A stretch of DNA of 64,000 nucleotides from Paramacrobiotus metropolitanus (Eukaryota; Tardigrada; Eutardigrada; Parachela; Macrobiotidae), in NCBI RefSeq assembly GCF_019649055.1, contig NW_026570234.1, forward strand, positions 186,001-250,000, written 5' to 3'. Positions within the stretch are counted from its first letter, which is position 1; each line of letters begins with the position of its first letter. The translations under genes were made by a program, and so were the position numbers. The notes under the pieces are model-generated. The model worked only from the letters and a program-made list of their open reading frames with translations, was not told the origin of the DNA and ran no database searches. Below are positions 36,222-49,255 of the stretch, piece by piece.

Positions 36222-39200
36222 TCAAAATAGTCGGCTCTTCTTCGCAGATTTCCGTCGAACCGGGATCAAACGAAGGACATGGTACCACAGCAAGGAGCCA
36301 AAGCCAAAAAACAAACATATCATCCACGAATCCAATGTTAAAGGCTGCGTAGAAAACACGTAACCGCCAAATTGCACTACCAAAACTTGTGTGACGACCA
36401 TGACGGTCCACAGTATCAGAAAATACAGATTGCGCTGAATTCCTTGGAAGACGTTCACTTCGTTATGGATACAGCGAGCATTAATTAAGTTGAACGATGT
36501 CATCATCACCAAACAATTGAAGATCATCGTATAGAGGAACGTCGGCTCCCCAACAACATGACCAATTTGGCGCTCTTCATGAACGTCAAAATAGTATGGT
36601 CCTAGAATGATAGCCATGTTAATCAACCGACCAACGAAATGAGTGCAGGCAATACCATTAACTTTTGCTTAAAAGGTCAATCTTACCTAAAAATAACATC
36701 AAGAGCAGTACCACAGTTTGGTACAGTCCTTGTCCGAGAATATTTCGAGCAATTACTCTGCTAATAATCCGTTTCTTTCTGCCATACGGTTTCCGCTTTA
36801 ATAAGGCTTCGCCTGGAGGCTCTGTTGCAAGTGCTAATGAACCCAGGGTGTCCTGGATCATATTAATCCACAGCATCGGAACTGCCTTGAGGGGAGTATC
36901 CTGCAAAAACATTTTAAAATATCAAATTGAGTGTTATTCTTACCAGCTATATTATCCAGATGTTAATTATTTAACTTTTCATGATAAATTTGTTCTTAAG
37001 CCCACTCTTAAAATACACAAATGTTACAACTTACAACAGTTCTTACCCCAATAGCACAAGCCGAAACAATGGCAACACTTAGCGCCGCGACATTGACTGT
37101 CAGCTGAAACTGTAGAAATTTTGCCACGTTGTCGTAGATATTTCTTCCCCACATGCAAGCCTTAACGATGCTAATGAAATTATCATCCGTAAGAATGATA
37201 TCGGACGCTTCTTTTGCGACATCTGTTCCGGCGATACCCTAAAAATGACTGGCATGGAATTTACGCGCAAACAATTTCTAGCATTTCACATCTGTAAATT
37301 TCGGATGGACAGATAATACAATTAATTTTACAGAATAACTTGCACCTATTTTATCACGTTAATGTCTCCTTTGACGTTTATAAGGAACTACTCATTGTTA
37401 GCGAATTTGGTTTATTACCGTAGCGAATTTTGTAACGCCACTGAACTTAGTTCAAACTTAACAGTAATTTCACTTTTTTCGTACCATGGCAAATCCAACA
37501 TCGGCTTTGCGGAGAGCCGGCGCTGTTAAAAATAATACATTTACAATATTTTATAACTATTACGTAACAATAACATATAATAAAATGCCTAAATAAACCA
37601 ACCATCATTTGTCCCGTCGCCTGTTACTGCAACAACCTATAAATATAATGACTGGTTATGTTACAAATTGTTCTTGTCGGCATCCTAAATTTCCCACTAA
37701 CCTCCCGATGTTTGGATATCCTGCTATTGATAATCCCGTCAACCAAGGTAAATTTATCTTCCGGTGTCGATCGTGCCAAAACTCTTAGCTTCGGCCATAC
37801 ACTGTTCAGTCGGCCGGGATCAATCTATTGCGCAATGAGATCAGCACATCAACGATAAATCCATTACGCAACAATCAACTCCACTCCTACCTGTCCATTG
37901 GAATCTCGAATCATGACGTTGAACTGACGACCGTCCAGTACAATGCTGTCATCCTGGGGTGCGATTATCCCGCACTTGATGGCAATCGATCGGGCCGTCT
38001 GGATATTATCACCGGTAATCATTCTCACCGTCACACCGGCGCGCTGGCACTGCCGGATGGCATTAGGCACTTCCGGCCGCACCGGGTCTTCAATGCCGAC
38101 AATGCATAGGCATGTCAGATTGGATATAATGCTGTTTTCGTCATCGAAATCCGGCTGACAGGAAACTTTCTCAACATTAGGAAGGCTATCCACATCGTCA
38201 GTATTCAACAAATAGTCTTTGTAAGCGATACAAATGGTTCGAAGTGCACTGTTTGTCATCAGAGAAATCACGCTGTTGGTGACCATCTGTGACGCATCCG
38301 AACACTCCAACAACGATCCCGATTCGGTTAACATGAAACGGCACCTACAAATAAAATATCTAATTAGAAAACAGCAATATGTGCAAGCGAAAATGCACAG
38401 CCAAGCATATCGACATCTAGTATTTTCCAAGAACCGTCAGATTTATAAATATGGTTTGGACAATGCGTACAAAATAATAATGTACATCGAGATAAAGCAG
38501 ATAATAAAATTCAACTGCGCATTAAATCCCAAAGAAAGTGGCACTAATTTTTACAGTGTCAAAGAAAAACCATGAACTTAAGGAAATCTGCTTACTTGGA
38601 GACGATAATCTCAGCGGCACCCTTAGTGAACACCCTCCAGCCTCCAGGGATTTCAACCACTGTTGACATTGATTTCCGCCCCGAATTGAAGGTATATACT
38701 TTCAAGAGCGATCCTTCAGGATACATTCGTCTCACTTTATGGTAATCCGTTCCCAATGAGGAAACGAAGCTCAATAGGGCACATTCAGTTTTATTTCCTC
38801 TGTGTTCCTGAGGGACTCCATCTTTAGCAGGTATAACATCGGAAGTGTAGTTGCAGTTTACGGCAACAGCAGTACCGACAATTTTCAGTACATTCTGACT
38901 CGCTGCTTTCACATCAGGCAGAGGATCATAAATTTCTCCTATCAGTTACAATCAAAAAAGTCAGCAATAATCACTATTTGTAGAAACGTAGAACTTTTAC
39001 CCGAGCTATGTAAAATAAGAGGTGCGAAATGTATACTGTATAGGCGTTAAAATTTCATATTTCGTGGCTTGAGTATTCAACACAAAATTTCAACAAGTAT
39101 TTCATATTTTTCCGTTTTCGCAGTACAACCTGCAAACCAGTGTGCCAAACTGAACTACCTCGGAAATTCTGAACGACTTGTTGGTTCGACAAAAATGGCA

Positions 39201-42165
39201 TTCACAAAAGGTTAATCCAAATTTCATGTACGATTTTCGGTCAGGCTTACCTCCAAACCACGCCTGCATTACTGTCATGCGGTTTGTAGTGAGGGTTCCC
39301 GTCTTATCTAAAATACGCAGTCAGTCAGAAATATATTCCTCTTTGCACGCACATCTTTTACTGATTAATATTTAATAGAAATTAAATTAAGACCTATGAA
39401 ACAAAGCAATCAGCAAAGGTATTAAACACTACAAACTGTGACCTACAGTATCTATACATATTTTCCAGCATGCAGTTCCTACTTTTCTGTTTCCCTAGTT
39501 AAAGCGAAAAATTGCTAATCTACCTGAACAAATTGTCGTCGCGCATCCCATTGTCTCACAGGCATAAAGGTGCCGGACGAGGTTGTTATCCTGCATCATT
39601 TTCTGAAACATCGAAAACATTTTAATCGTTGTACTCCCTAATTATCTGTATTGCATGCATTAATTTATGTTATGCCAAGTACTTACTATAGTGTGAGGTA
39701 AGTTCTTGGTTATGCATTAATTTATGTTACGGTAACAGCAGTAACTCGTGCAAATATGTACAGACTGCATTGTTATTGGTGTCCTTACAATTTGTTGTGA
39801 TAACAGTTAAGGTTTGTACGATCATAATTATTCAGCCAAACCGATTCAAACAGCGGCAATTTGATTTACTGCAGTTGATCAAACATAAGTAGTAGTAACA
39901 GTACATACTAACAAAATGTAAGCTACTAACTTTTGCCGAAAATGCCAAGGTCAGTGTTACTGCCAGTGGCAAGCCTTCGGGAATTGCTGACACCAGGATC
40001 GTAATTCCAACAATAATACTGTCTAATATTGTAGTGGCATCTTGACTTTTCCAGGAATTTCCATCTATAGCATAGTTCTGTACACAGAACCGAATGATTA
40101 TCACCAAGGATGTGGCGGCAGAAAAAATAAAACCTGCACAAATCAAGAATAAGTCATATGCACAAGATGCCAACCATTTTTCACAAAAAGCAAAATATAC
40201 CAACAAAATTAAACTGACCAAGAATTCCAATCTTGTAAGCTAAAATATTCAGTTTGGACTGGAAGACCGAATGATTGGTTTGCTTTCTTTGTTGGTCCAC
40301 AGATTTCCGGGCAGAAGGACCGTGCAATGGCAAATCAATGCTATCCTCGGTGGAAGCAGATCCATCTTCATCTTCCGCCGGAACAGTTATCCCATTTGGA
40401 ACCTTATCTTTGGTCTTTCCATCTTTTACCGCCCCTAACAGCTTGTATATGGCACCAGTTTGTGAGTTAACTCCCACTGCCAGAACGAGAAATCGTCCTG
40501 ATCCCTCAATCACATGTGTTCCTAAACCAAATAACAAGACATTCTGCAATTCAATACCGGATTTCGGAATTACAATGGCAATTACGCACAATTTCTGGCA
40601 TATTACGGGTATTTCGGCACCACATGCAGTAAATACTTAACAGCAAAGCAAAACATACCCGATAAGATCTGACAGTCATTATCAGGATTTTTGCGCACTG
40701 GATCGGATTCGCCTACAAATTATGAAATAATGGTCATAAAATAATGAATGTGTAAAAACGTTTATTCTCTAAATTATTCTAAACCAACGCAAATAAATAA
40801 GAGCCATCTTTTACAGTTGCGAATCCAGTCGCATACTCAGTAAGCCCAGTACAACCACAAGATGCCACGATAAGCGGTTCAATCATCAGCCATCGTTCGA
40901 TATAGATCAATTTACCTGTTAAGGAACTTTCATCGAGTCTTAGCTCCTGACTTTGCAGCACGACACCATCAGCTGGGATGAGATCACCTGCGCACACAAT
41001 TTCGACGTCATAAAATTCAAAAAAATTAGAATTCAACAACAGTATCGTAATTCAATACCAACCGTATTTGACTTGGCAAATATCCCCAACAAGTAATTCC
41101 TGCACTGGTAGCAGTACAGTTTGGCCCTGACGAATCACAGATATCTTGTGTTCTTCCTGGACTCTAGCTTGTAAAGCCCGAAACTGCTGTTCTTTGCCAT
41201 AGTCATTCGAAGCGCTGACTAGCACAATTATCAAAACACCAATTGCAATCGCTAATCCTTCAATCCACTCGTACGACTCGGTGCCGTTATCAGCTGCAAA
41301 CAAACATTCATCATTGAAGAAAGGACGAAAATGCACACCGCCTTTGCTCATGTCAGAATAGAAGTAGAATCGCAACCCAAATAATACAAAAAATGCGCTC
41401 AATAAGGAAAGGACACTAGGTAGAAAAAGCCTTCAAAAGTAATAAATTTGTAGTAAAACTGTTCTGGGCAAATAGAACCCACCTCCAGGACGGAAAACAT
41501 TCCACACCGCCAAAGCCAACGACACAACTGCAGCCACTTCCAGAATAATCAGTGTTGGTTCTCGCAAAGCTTTCAGCATCAACTGCATGAACGATTTCGG
41601 TTTCTTCATAGGAATAACATTTTTACCAAATGTCTCCTGACGCTTTTGCAGCTCTTGCGCCGATTCATCTAATCCTGTCACAATTCAAGTACGCATTTAG
41701 TATTTTAAATTATGATAATGTACCGATGGTACAAAGTTAATTCATGAAATCCACAATTCCTAACAAAGCAAAGAATTTTTATTTATTAAAAATAGTCTGG
41801 AGATACGAACGTCGCATAAACACTACGTTAGCCGATTACGATATCATTATTATAGTGGATTAACATATCTCGATAAGTTTTCGCAGTTCATCCACTACGA
41901 TCAATTTACCCCGACTAGGCGATGCAAGCAGTTGCATGGATAATCCGGCGAGATCTCCATACAATTCGTCGATCCGCTCCCTCACACCGATTCCCCGCAA
42001 CTGCATCAATCGACACAGATCCTCCGCAGACACTCCATACTCCAGTGCACTGCGCAAAGCAATAGCATCTGCATCCCCATCATCATTTTGGCTGTCCTTG
42101 CGAGATGGTCTCCGAAGGCCAGACGAGCGTCGCGCCTTATCACGGTACGGCTCAAATGGGCACAT
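36222..42165 (-). CDS. PMCA: plasma-membrane-type calcium-transporting ATPase with short C-terminus
   Basis: Seventeen exons: 42165-41910, 41674-41483, 41293-41063, 40987-40916, 40712-40659, 40521-40219, 40133-39931, 39602-39524, 39307-39251, 38938-38596, 38344-37891, 37824-37702, 37636-37603, 37522-37485, 37238-37047, 36900-36687, 36601-36222. They give 1074 residues. P-type ATPase landmarks are [15 protein letters not shown] (actuator), [14 protein letters not shown] (TM4), [11 protein letters not shown] with the phosphorylated Asp near residue 464, TGDGTNDG, and PMCA-specific TM5-TM10 blocks ([31 protein letters not shown]). It exports calcium from the cell. The protein stops after TM10 ([11 protein letters not shown]), so the long calmodulin-binding autoinhibitory tail of animal PMCAs is absent from this model. 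Confidence 0.92.
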
Positions 42166-42654
42166 GGCAAAAAGACTAAAACCACTACCAAATGTAGAGG
42201 TACTGCAACTGCATTATGCTGAAGATGCCGGCCGTTTTACGCAATGCCAGAACATCACGATTCAATAGACCAAGAACAAAAACATCAGATTACAGTACTG
42301 AATCAGCTATAATGCCGTACTGCAATTATCACGCGAATCCATAATACAGCCGTTATCAGAACTCGGAATTATGATCCACTCATCAGCTGTCATATCTCTG
42401 CGATACAAAGGACAAATTCAAATTCTATACCTATCCATATTGCAAGGAAGCAGTTTAAAGTGCAAACTAACCGTCAGTATAGCGCAACACAGCGGTGAAA
42501 GCATGCGGACAGGAATTTCCTGGAGCTATCGGCACGGAAAACGGAAGTACACTATACACACGTACTGTAACTGGCACGCCCGCATAGTCGCATACGTAGC
42601 GTAGGTGCCACAGTTTACTGTACTTGAAAATCATTGGCACTTTTTGGACAGCCT

Positions 42655-42705
42655 GGCCCATCGCCGGACGCCGAAACTTCGGCCCATCGCCGGACGCCGA
42701 AACTT
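42655..42705. repeat. two-copy tandem repeat, 26-base period
   Basis: Twenty-five bases starting GGCCCATCGCCGG at 42655-42679 recur exactly at 42681-42705. The GC-rich unit stands out from AT-rich surroundings. Confidence 0.85.
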
Positions 42706-42762
42706 ACTATTATCCGCTCTGTCAATATAAATCCTCAAATTACGCGTACATTATCATTTCTT

Positions 42763-43128
42763 CTACTGTGTAATCTTTTGATTCGGAAAATCTGAAACCT
42801 GTTTCAGTGTGTTGATAACGGTACTGAAACGTCCATAAGAAAAAGACTTAAAAACAAGCTTCCGGTAAACTGCTGCATATACATATGCGGTAGGTAATAC
42901 GACTACGAGTATATAGAAGGAGAAATTACAAAGGTAGTGAAAGGAAAACCCCGCCCAGAAAACCCAGATTCCAGTTTTTGCAGGATAAACATAATTATTA
43001 GAAGCATTAGAATAAACTGCACTCATTGGAATCCCGGCGAATATGTTGGAATGTAATAAGTGATTATACAGGAAGTTGTCCCCACCCACACCTTTGTCAA
43101 ACCGGCGCTTACAGTAAACAAATCTCAC
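42763..43128 (-). CDS. possible 7TM-receptor fragment (uncertain)
   Basis: A minus-strand frame of 121 codons contains two hydrophobic stretches (GIWVFWAGFSFHYL and FSFYILVVVLPTAYVYAAVY) preceded by an NASN site. The second, ending in basic residues (RKLVFKSF), resembles TM5 of a rhodopsin-like receptor. No DRY-type or NPxxY motif is seen and no other exons are evident, so it may be a receptor relic or a chance hydrophobic frame. Confidence 0.25.
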   Translation of the reverse strand: MRFVYCKRRFDKGVGGDNFLYNHLLHSNIFAGIPMSAVYSNASNNYVYPAKTGIWVFWAGFSFHYLCNFSFYILVVVLPTAYVYAAVYRKLVFKSFSYGRFSTVINTLKQVSDFPNQKITQ

Positions 43129-44110
43129 ACTTACCAGTTACCTTGCCCTGGTATTATTCTGCGCGCGGGCAAATGACTACTGTAGCACTAGAACTTTCAT
43201 AATGTTGTTTTATTTCTCTTTGGTTTGTCACACAAAATAATGAAAATATAATGAATGGTATTTTGCGTCTGCGACTTACAAGTTAGGAATTTCAACATAG
43301 ATGTTTTCGTTCTTAATTTTTGCAGAGCGCACATTAGAATCTGGATGTTTAGTAGCATAGTAAAAAGTACAATTTGCAAGCTGCATTAATACTGATGAGG
43401 AAATTTCAAACAACTCATCATAAACAACTTGCAAAATCTTTCAGGAAGGATTATAGTATTGTCATAAAATGATACATATCATTTCTTGGGCTTGATCTAA
43501 TTACCTCATAGTACACCCGAACCAAGCAGGTGGACTATGACCTCTTGACCATATATACATGACAAATTTTTTAGGTGTGAGATCGAGGGAAAAAGTTACA
43601 GTTATGATTTCCATTTCATACACACGCACTTTCTTACATCCGATATGAATGTTCCTAAATCACTTCAGCAAGAAATTGCTGTATATTGCGTGCCTAGGGG
43701 CACTCTGTCGACTTGACAGGTATAAATGACAATTGACACCGAAGGTCCGCTGCATGGTCCAAGCAAAAGCAGGCCACAGTACCTTCCATGTCTCATCATG
43801 CGCTTCCGTGTAGAACCACACCGCGCGTTTTTGTTATTGCTCATTAACGGCCAGCATCTGTAGAACGCTCGGATGTTTTTGTGACGAATTCTCGCACAAT
43901 AAAATATTAATGTCTCACTCACGGTAGCATACATAGACAGAACGTAACGAAGGTTTTGTTTGAATCCGCCGTTTGTTCTTCATGAATAAGTTAAGTGCGC
44001 AATAATGAACTTGAAGCGGCTGTTAAAAAAATCATAATTATGTGATACTTTTACGCACTATATTTAACAAAAATATCTTAATTCACATACTACGGAATAC
44101 AATCTGGACA

Positions 44111-47100
44111 ATGCTGCCGTCATCAGTTTACTGTTATCTCCATGCGCTGTGGATTATATTACTGCTGGTTGTAAAAAGCAACTGTGAAAGCATCCTGCTG
44201 GGTAGGGATTCCCTTATGAACTTAAAGGTTTAAATTTTATATAGATATTTCTTGCAAAGCATTGCACTTTGTCACTGCGATATACATATGGCTGTATTTT
44301 TGGAACGTTGCACAACTATGCGTATTTCCAGGCTTCTAATGCCGCTTGATAGCCGTAAATAGGATAATATGAATAACTACCAAATTTTAGATTTAATTTT
44401 AGCACTTAAGCAGAAAAGGGAAACATACTACACCCGTAGATAATGCGATTGTATAACTTAATTATTTGATTAACTATATTATCTGCAGATTGTCGAATTT
44501 GGAATTGTAAGGTTTATAACGAGTCTTGCGATAACTCTAGATCTGTTCAAATTTTTTATAGCACCCGAATTTTAAAATGTTGTCGCAAATTGCATGAAAA
44601 CCAGATCGATGGTTATTTGCCAAATTGGCTATACTCGTACTTGTATTCCACCAGATTTTTGAATTAGACCTATTTTAAACCTCCATTTAAATCCCTGTAG
44701 TGCGGTCATGTCAGAGCGCACAAGGAAACGGACGGTGCATCCCCAGTCCGGAATGCTGCAAGCTGGTCGGAGGAGCTGTTGTTACACCAAACGAAGATCA
44801 ACCGTGCGGAAGCCGCGAAGTCTGTTGTTACATCGTGCCGACAGTTCCGGATTCTGATCAATCGTGCTCAGCATGTGCTGTGTTGACCGGTACGTTAAAA
44901 CTGCGTCTTCATTAATACACCTTAATGCTACTGTACCGAATTAATTAAAACGACGGTAGGCGACAATGGCAAATATTGCCCACTCAACAGTTCTGTGTCA
45001 CAGTGCATATATGCAGTGCACGTGTATTGTAGATGGCTTTGAAAACCAGTTAACCTTTTTATTATCTAGTAAAAAAAACCTTTTTATTATCTAGTAAAAA
45101 CCTTTGAAAAACTTTTTACTATCTAGTAATAATACTAAAAAATAGCTCTTTGTGCCATAGCCTTTGACAATACTCAGGAAATAACCGAGCGCATGATGTA
45201 TAGCTCAAAGCTGCCATAATTATGAGCAAAAGCAATGGAAGTGCTACAATTTTAACAACACTTTGTATTAAAATGTCTAGATTACTGATAAAAATTATAA
45301 TTAGTACTAGTAGGATTTTTAAAATTTTATGTTACACAAGCAATCTGTGTACCCAAATTACTTACTAGATGCAATTACTCTTACGTTATATGCATCCTTC
45401 TATATTATGTAGTATACAGTAGTATTCGCTGAATTTAGCGATGCATCTGTTGCATCATACTGCTTTGCCAGAATTTACTTTCGAAACCTTTTTCGGCAGA
45501 TTTAGACTTCGTGCTAACTGTGTACGTTGTGCGAAATTTGTTGGTCAACATATGGTCAACTGTGCCGTTTTTTGCTGTCGTGCAGCAAATAAAACCGGAG
45601 TCATCACCACACCTGCACCATCTGTCGTGAGCGTCGAGAACGCGCTGAATACTGTTGATACAGCATTGCCGGTCGCGGATGACCAAGCCAACCTGATTCG
45701 ATCATTCGGTGGGCCCACCTCCAGGGATGATCTGTCGGCCGGGAGACCACGGCCGGCGTCATCGGTTTCATTCTTCGCCCGAACAGCAGAATCGGGATTC
45801 GGCATACCGTACCGTATTGAACGAACAATCTTCGACAAAGATGCCATGAAAGACACTTACTGTTGGCAGGTAATTGTGACAAGCGACATTTTTCAAGCTT
45901 GATGCGTGAATTAGACTATTATAATCATGGGAAAATTTGGTATAAAGTGTGGTGTTGTAATCTTTGCACGGACACATATAACATCAGATTTTTAAGTAGG
46001 TTGCGCTGGTGGATTCGAGCGGCAAAATTTTCGGTGGCGGCGCACTCGTGGCGAAAAACTACGTTCTCACCGCTGCCCACAAAGTGGCTAAGTAAGCGTA
46101 TTCGCGATTGTATTACTACAATAATTTTGTACGTGCTATGTTGCAGAAAATACTCCGTAACGTTGTCTTACTTTGCCAAAAGTATTGTATCGTGTTTTTT
46201 CGATATGTTTATGCTGGTTCTGGTAATTATTACGCCGTAGAAACATTACATATAAACGGTCCTTAAACTATACGACTGATGCATTTTTGGCTGCTCACTA
46301 ATCACCCGATTGTGAACTGGGTAGTGTCACATATTTTAAAAATATTTCATACTTTTAGTATCCTAACATGATTGCGAACGACAAAACTTACAGAACAACC
46401 TCGTGCACCATGCTGCACTCAAACAACATAACTCTAATGGTATTCATTTCGTGTGTTTTATAGTCGACTTCCTCAGAACTTTCAAGTAGTATTGGGAAAA
46501 TACAACTTCAAGGATCAGGAGGAAGACAGCAGAATAGCCAGTCCACTGGAAGTTATCATCCATGAGAACTGGGATCCAGCTGTATTTGAGAACAATATTG
46601 CGCTGATCCGAATCCCTAACGTAAAATGCAACGGTGCTGAAGTGTGCACTATTTGCCCAAGCAGCAGAGGATTAGATCCGCTTGCCCAAGCACAAGATAT
46701 TTGCTTTGTGACGGGATGGGGATCAACATACACAAAAGGTCCGCTCATTTAATTTAAAAGGATATACTAAGTTTAACTGTGCAGTAGTACTGTTGACGTA
46801 CCGTGGATATATGAAGTTATATAATTAATAAATACAGTATGGTATAAATTAAACCGTATTCAATGGCGTAATCAGTTTTATGAATGGAAGTTTCAGACTC
46901 CGATATAGAAATAACATTACTTCATTCTTATATGCGTTTTTTAATTTGCGTCATGTGTCCATCAAGTATCATATGTATACATAGATGACTCCGTCTGGTC
47001 AGGCAGCATTCGGTATTCATTTTAAACAAGTTTTTTTAAATTTTGCAGGAGAACTGGAAAAGCTGCAACAGAATCAGATCTCACCAATCTCAAATGACGA

Positions 47101-47851
47101 CTGCGTCCGCCGGTTGGCCAGATCTGGTATCGAAGATTTCATCGTACCTTCGACAATGTTTTGTGGCTCCAGTGCTGATCCAGATCACCTTGCTTGTGAT
47201 GTATGTGCGTGATGAAAATATTATCGACAATTACTTAACGGTCTAAAGTAAAATTCTAGGGTTTTCCCGAACAGTAACATCTGTATTAAATGAGGCAGTA
47301 CGTATATAAAAAAATCAACTACTAATTTTGAAAAGTAGTTTCATACGTGAGACTTGACTGAAATGGCACAATCAAACGAAATCGATACCTTGTCATTACG
47401 TTTCAAAAAACCTATAAATTTAAAAAAAGAAAAGCAAATTAACTATTTTTTATAGGGTGACGGCGGTGGACCTTTAGTCTGCATGCAAAGTGGGACATGG
47501 GCGTGGGAACTGCGGGGCTTAGTGGCGCTAGGTGTCAGTCAGTGCATAAACGTCACAGATGCCCCTACGGTGTACACGGATGTCGGAAAATTATCGGGAT
47601 GGATTGCACGCAAGATCCAGCAGCTGGATGCCGAGAAGACGCCCTGGGATCGGTATAAACTGCCCACGACACCGCGCACAACTACCACCACTACCACGCC
47701 GACCACCACTACACCAGTGCCGGTGCCGGTCAACAAGGCGCCCATTCTCAACCGACGAACCTACGACCGTACTCCCATGACTTTTTCATATGTCTTCCCC
47801 TCATTTCTCAGACGTCTTGAGGATAACGCCGATGACTCGCCGACGTACTAG
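44111..47851 (+). CDS. secreted CLIP-type serine protease homolog, catalytically inactive
   Basis: Seven exons (44111-44201, 44701-44889, 45439-45869, 46000-46091, 46464-46738, 47049-47200, 47456-47851) give 541 residues. A leader (LHALWIILLLVV) is followed by two cysteine-knot modules: CQSAQGNGRC..ECC..CG..EVCC in exon 2, and CVRCAKF..CAVFCC in exon 3. An S1-fold domain follows, starting YCWQVALVD without the usual IVGG activation end. Of the triad, only His is kept (TAAH). Asp is Asn (ENNIALIRI, 46594-46596) and Ser is Gly (GDGGGP, 47462-47464). This is the pattern of masquerade/PPAF-type homologs, which act as cofactors in arthropod immune cascades. The C-terminus is a Thr/Pro-rich, mucin-like tail. 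Confidence 0.85.
45053..45131. repeat. short AT-rich tandem repeat in an intron
   Basis: The unit CTTTTTATTATCTAGTAAAA occurs twice in full and a third time degenerate, in the intron before exon 3 of the protease homolog. Confidence 0.75.
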
Positions 47852-48388
47852 TGCGCTGCTTTCTGGATAAATGCAGCGCTTGCGGTTGCGATCATGCACT
47901 GTGCTGATGGTGTTTTACCTGATGGTAGTTTTCAGTGATCCTAATGTTCGTTAAATTTCAAATAGTGACGGTTTTTGTTGGTTGAACTGAATGGTTGCGA
48001 ATATGTTTTGAGATCCAGCTGGTCTGGTCAATGTGCTGTATCATGAATCATGATGATGGTTAAAATAGTACAAAATAAAAGAAGCTGCTGATTCAAGTGT
48101 ACACGTACTCGTATAGTTATATATGTAAGTATTGCACATACTGGTTACGCAAATATCTTGTACAGAAATTTGTAATGTTAAAAGTTGTAATGTCAAACTG
48201 TAACAAAGGCAGATTTATTAATTTTGCAGTAACCAGTTTATTAATAAGCGACCATGCGTTGCTGTACAATTTGAAAGAAATAACTCACAAATGGGGTGGT
48301 AAGTTACAATACATATATTTCAGAACTAACAAAGAGAATCGTATTTTCGCCGATTACTCATAACAAAGGAACCTAAGAAAATTTTTGT
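47852..48388. other. convergent 3' spacer
   Basis: Between the protease homolog stop (+) and the four-TM gene stop (-). No coding feature is seen; a possible AATAAA signal lies near 48074 for the plus-strand gene. Confidence 0.4.
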
Positions 48389-49255
48389 TCACAGTAAGGT
48401 CCCGTTTCCATTACGACTGCTAATCGATGACCGGGGACTGAGTTGGGAACTCGGCGATGTCGTTCGCGATGACACCGGCACCGGTCCATAATCAAAATGC
48501 TGCGCAATGACCGTCCCTGTGATTCCTACAATGATCACGGCGCTAGCAAAGGCCAGCATCATTTGTCCCACCGAGTTATTCATCCGCAAAGCGTTACAGT
48601 GCGGCGCCATGTCGAGAATAAAAGCCGCTGGCCATTTGGGACTTTGGCAGTCTTCGAATGTCGACAGTTCCGGATCGTGGAGGGAATACCGGACTTTGAT
48701 AGCCATAAAGGTCACGCAGATCATAAAAACCACCACCGTGAAAACAACAATAAAGCGATGGAGTTTGGGGTTGTGGAGCTTATGCTGTACTAAACAGGCA
48801 ATACCCAGGATGAGAATGGGCGTTCCTAACCATATTCCAGGCTTGAAATGGTTTTCGAAAAGATTGTGATCATGGAAGATCCAGCTTATGATTTCCGCTA
48901 AAAGCCGCAAAGTGAAGTTGCGCCACCAATAAACAACATGAAAAACTCTCTGTAGTATAGACAGCTTTCTAATCAGATATATCATGCGTTTGGTGTTGGT
49001 ACGGGCATTTTTATTTATTTATACAAGTATATAGACTATAAACTAAAATACACATGTTTTGTATATTTTGATTGATTAAAAAGTATGACTGCGGGATATT
49101 AATTTTGGCTTTAAATGATACAAAATTAAGAATTCGAACAACTTACAAGCACACTGGAGAAGTATTATAATGCTGCCAAATGTTGTGTGACATCCTCCCA
49201 TAATTTTCATCACGTTAAGTCGAACATATTTAAACCAAGAATTTTTACGCGGCAT
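48389..49255 (-). CDS. four-transmembrane protein (MS4A/tetraspan-like)
   Basis: Two exons (49255-49147, 48897-48389) give 205 residues. Four hydrophobic segments are visible: TM1 around MGGCHTTFGSIIILLQCA, TM2 IWLGTPILILGIACLV, TM3 FIVVFTVVVFMICVTFMAI and TM4 MMLAFASAVIIVGITGTVI. Between TM3 and TM4 lies a 50-residue loop with two Cys (FEDCQSPKW, PHCNALR). Short basic N-terminus and Ser/Pro-rich C-terminal tail both face the cytosol. The GIWLGTPILILG turn recalls MS4A-type proteins, but I cannot assign a subfamily. The intron phase is consistent and TM1 would be lost if the second exon were read alone. Confidence 0.65.

Larger units (their letters stand above)
42166..44110. other. intergenic, divergent promoter region
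   Basis: About 1.9 kb between the starts of PMCA (-) and the protease homolog (+). It contains the tandem repeat at 42655-42705 and one possible membrane-protein frame (42763-43128). The rest shows no gene. Confidence 0.4.

Noticed and set aside
45545-45856. Minus-strand frames opposite exon 3 of the protease homolog
   Set aside because: They mirror the plus-strand exon, which has correct phases and a second cysteine module.
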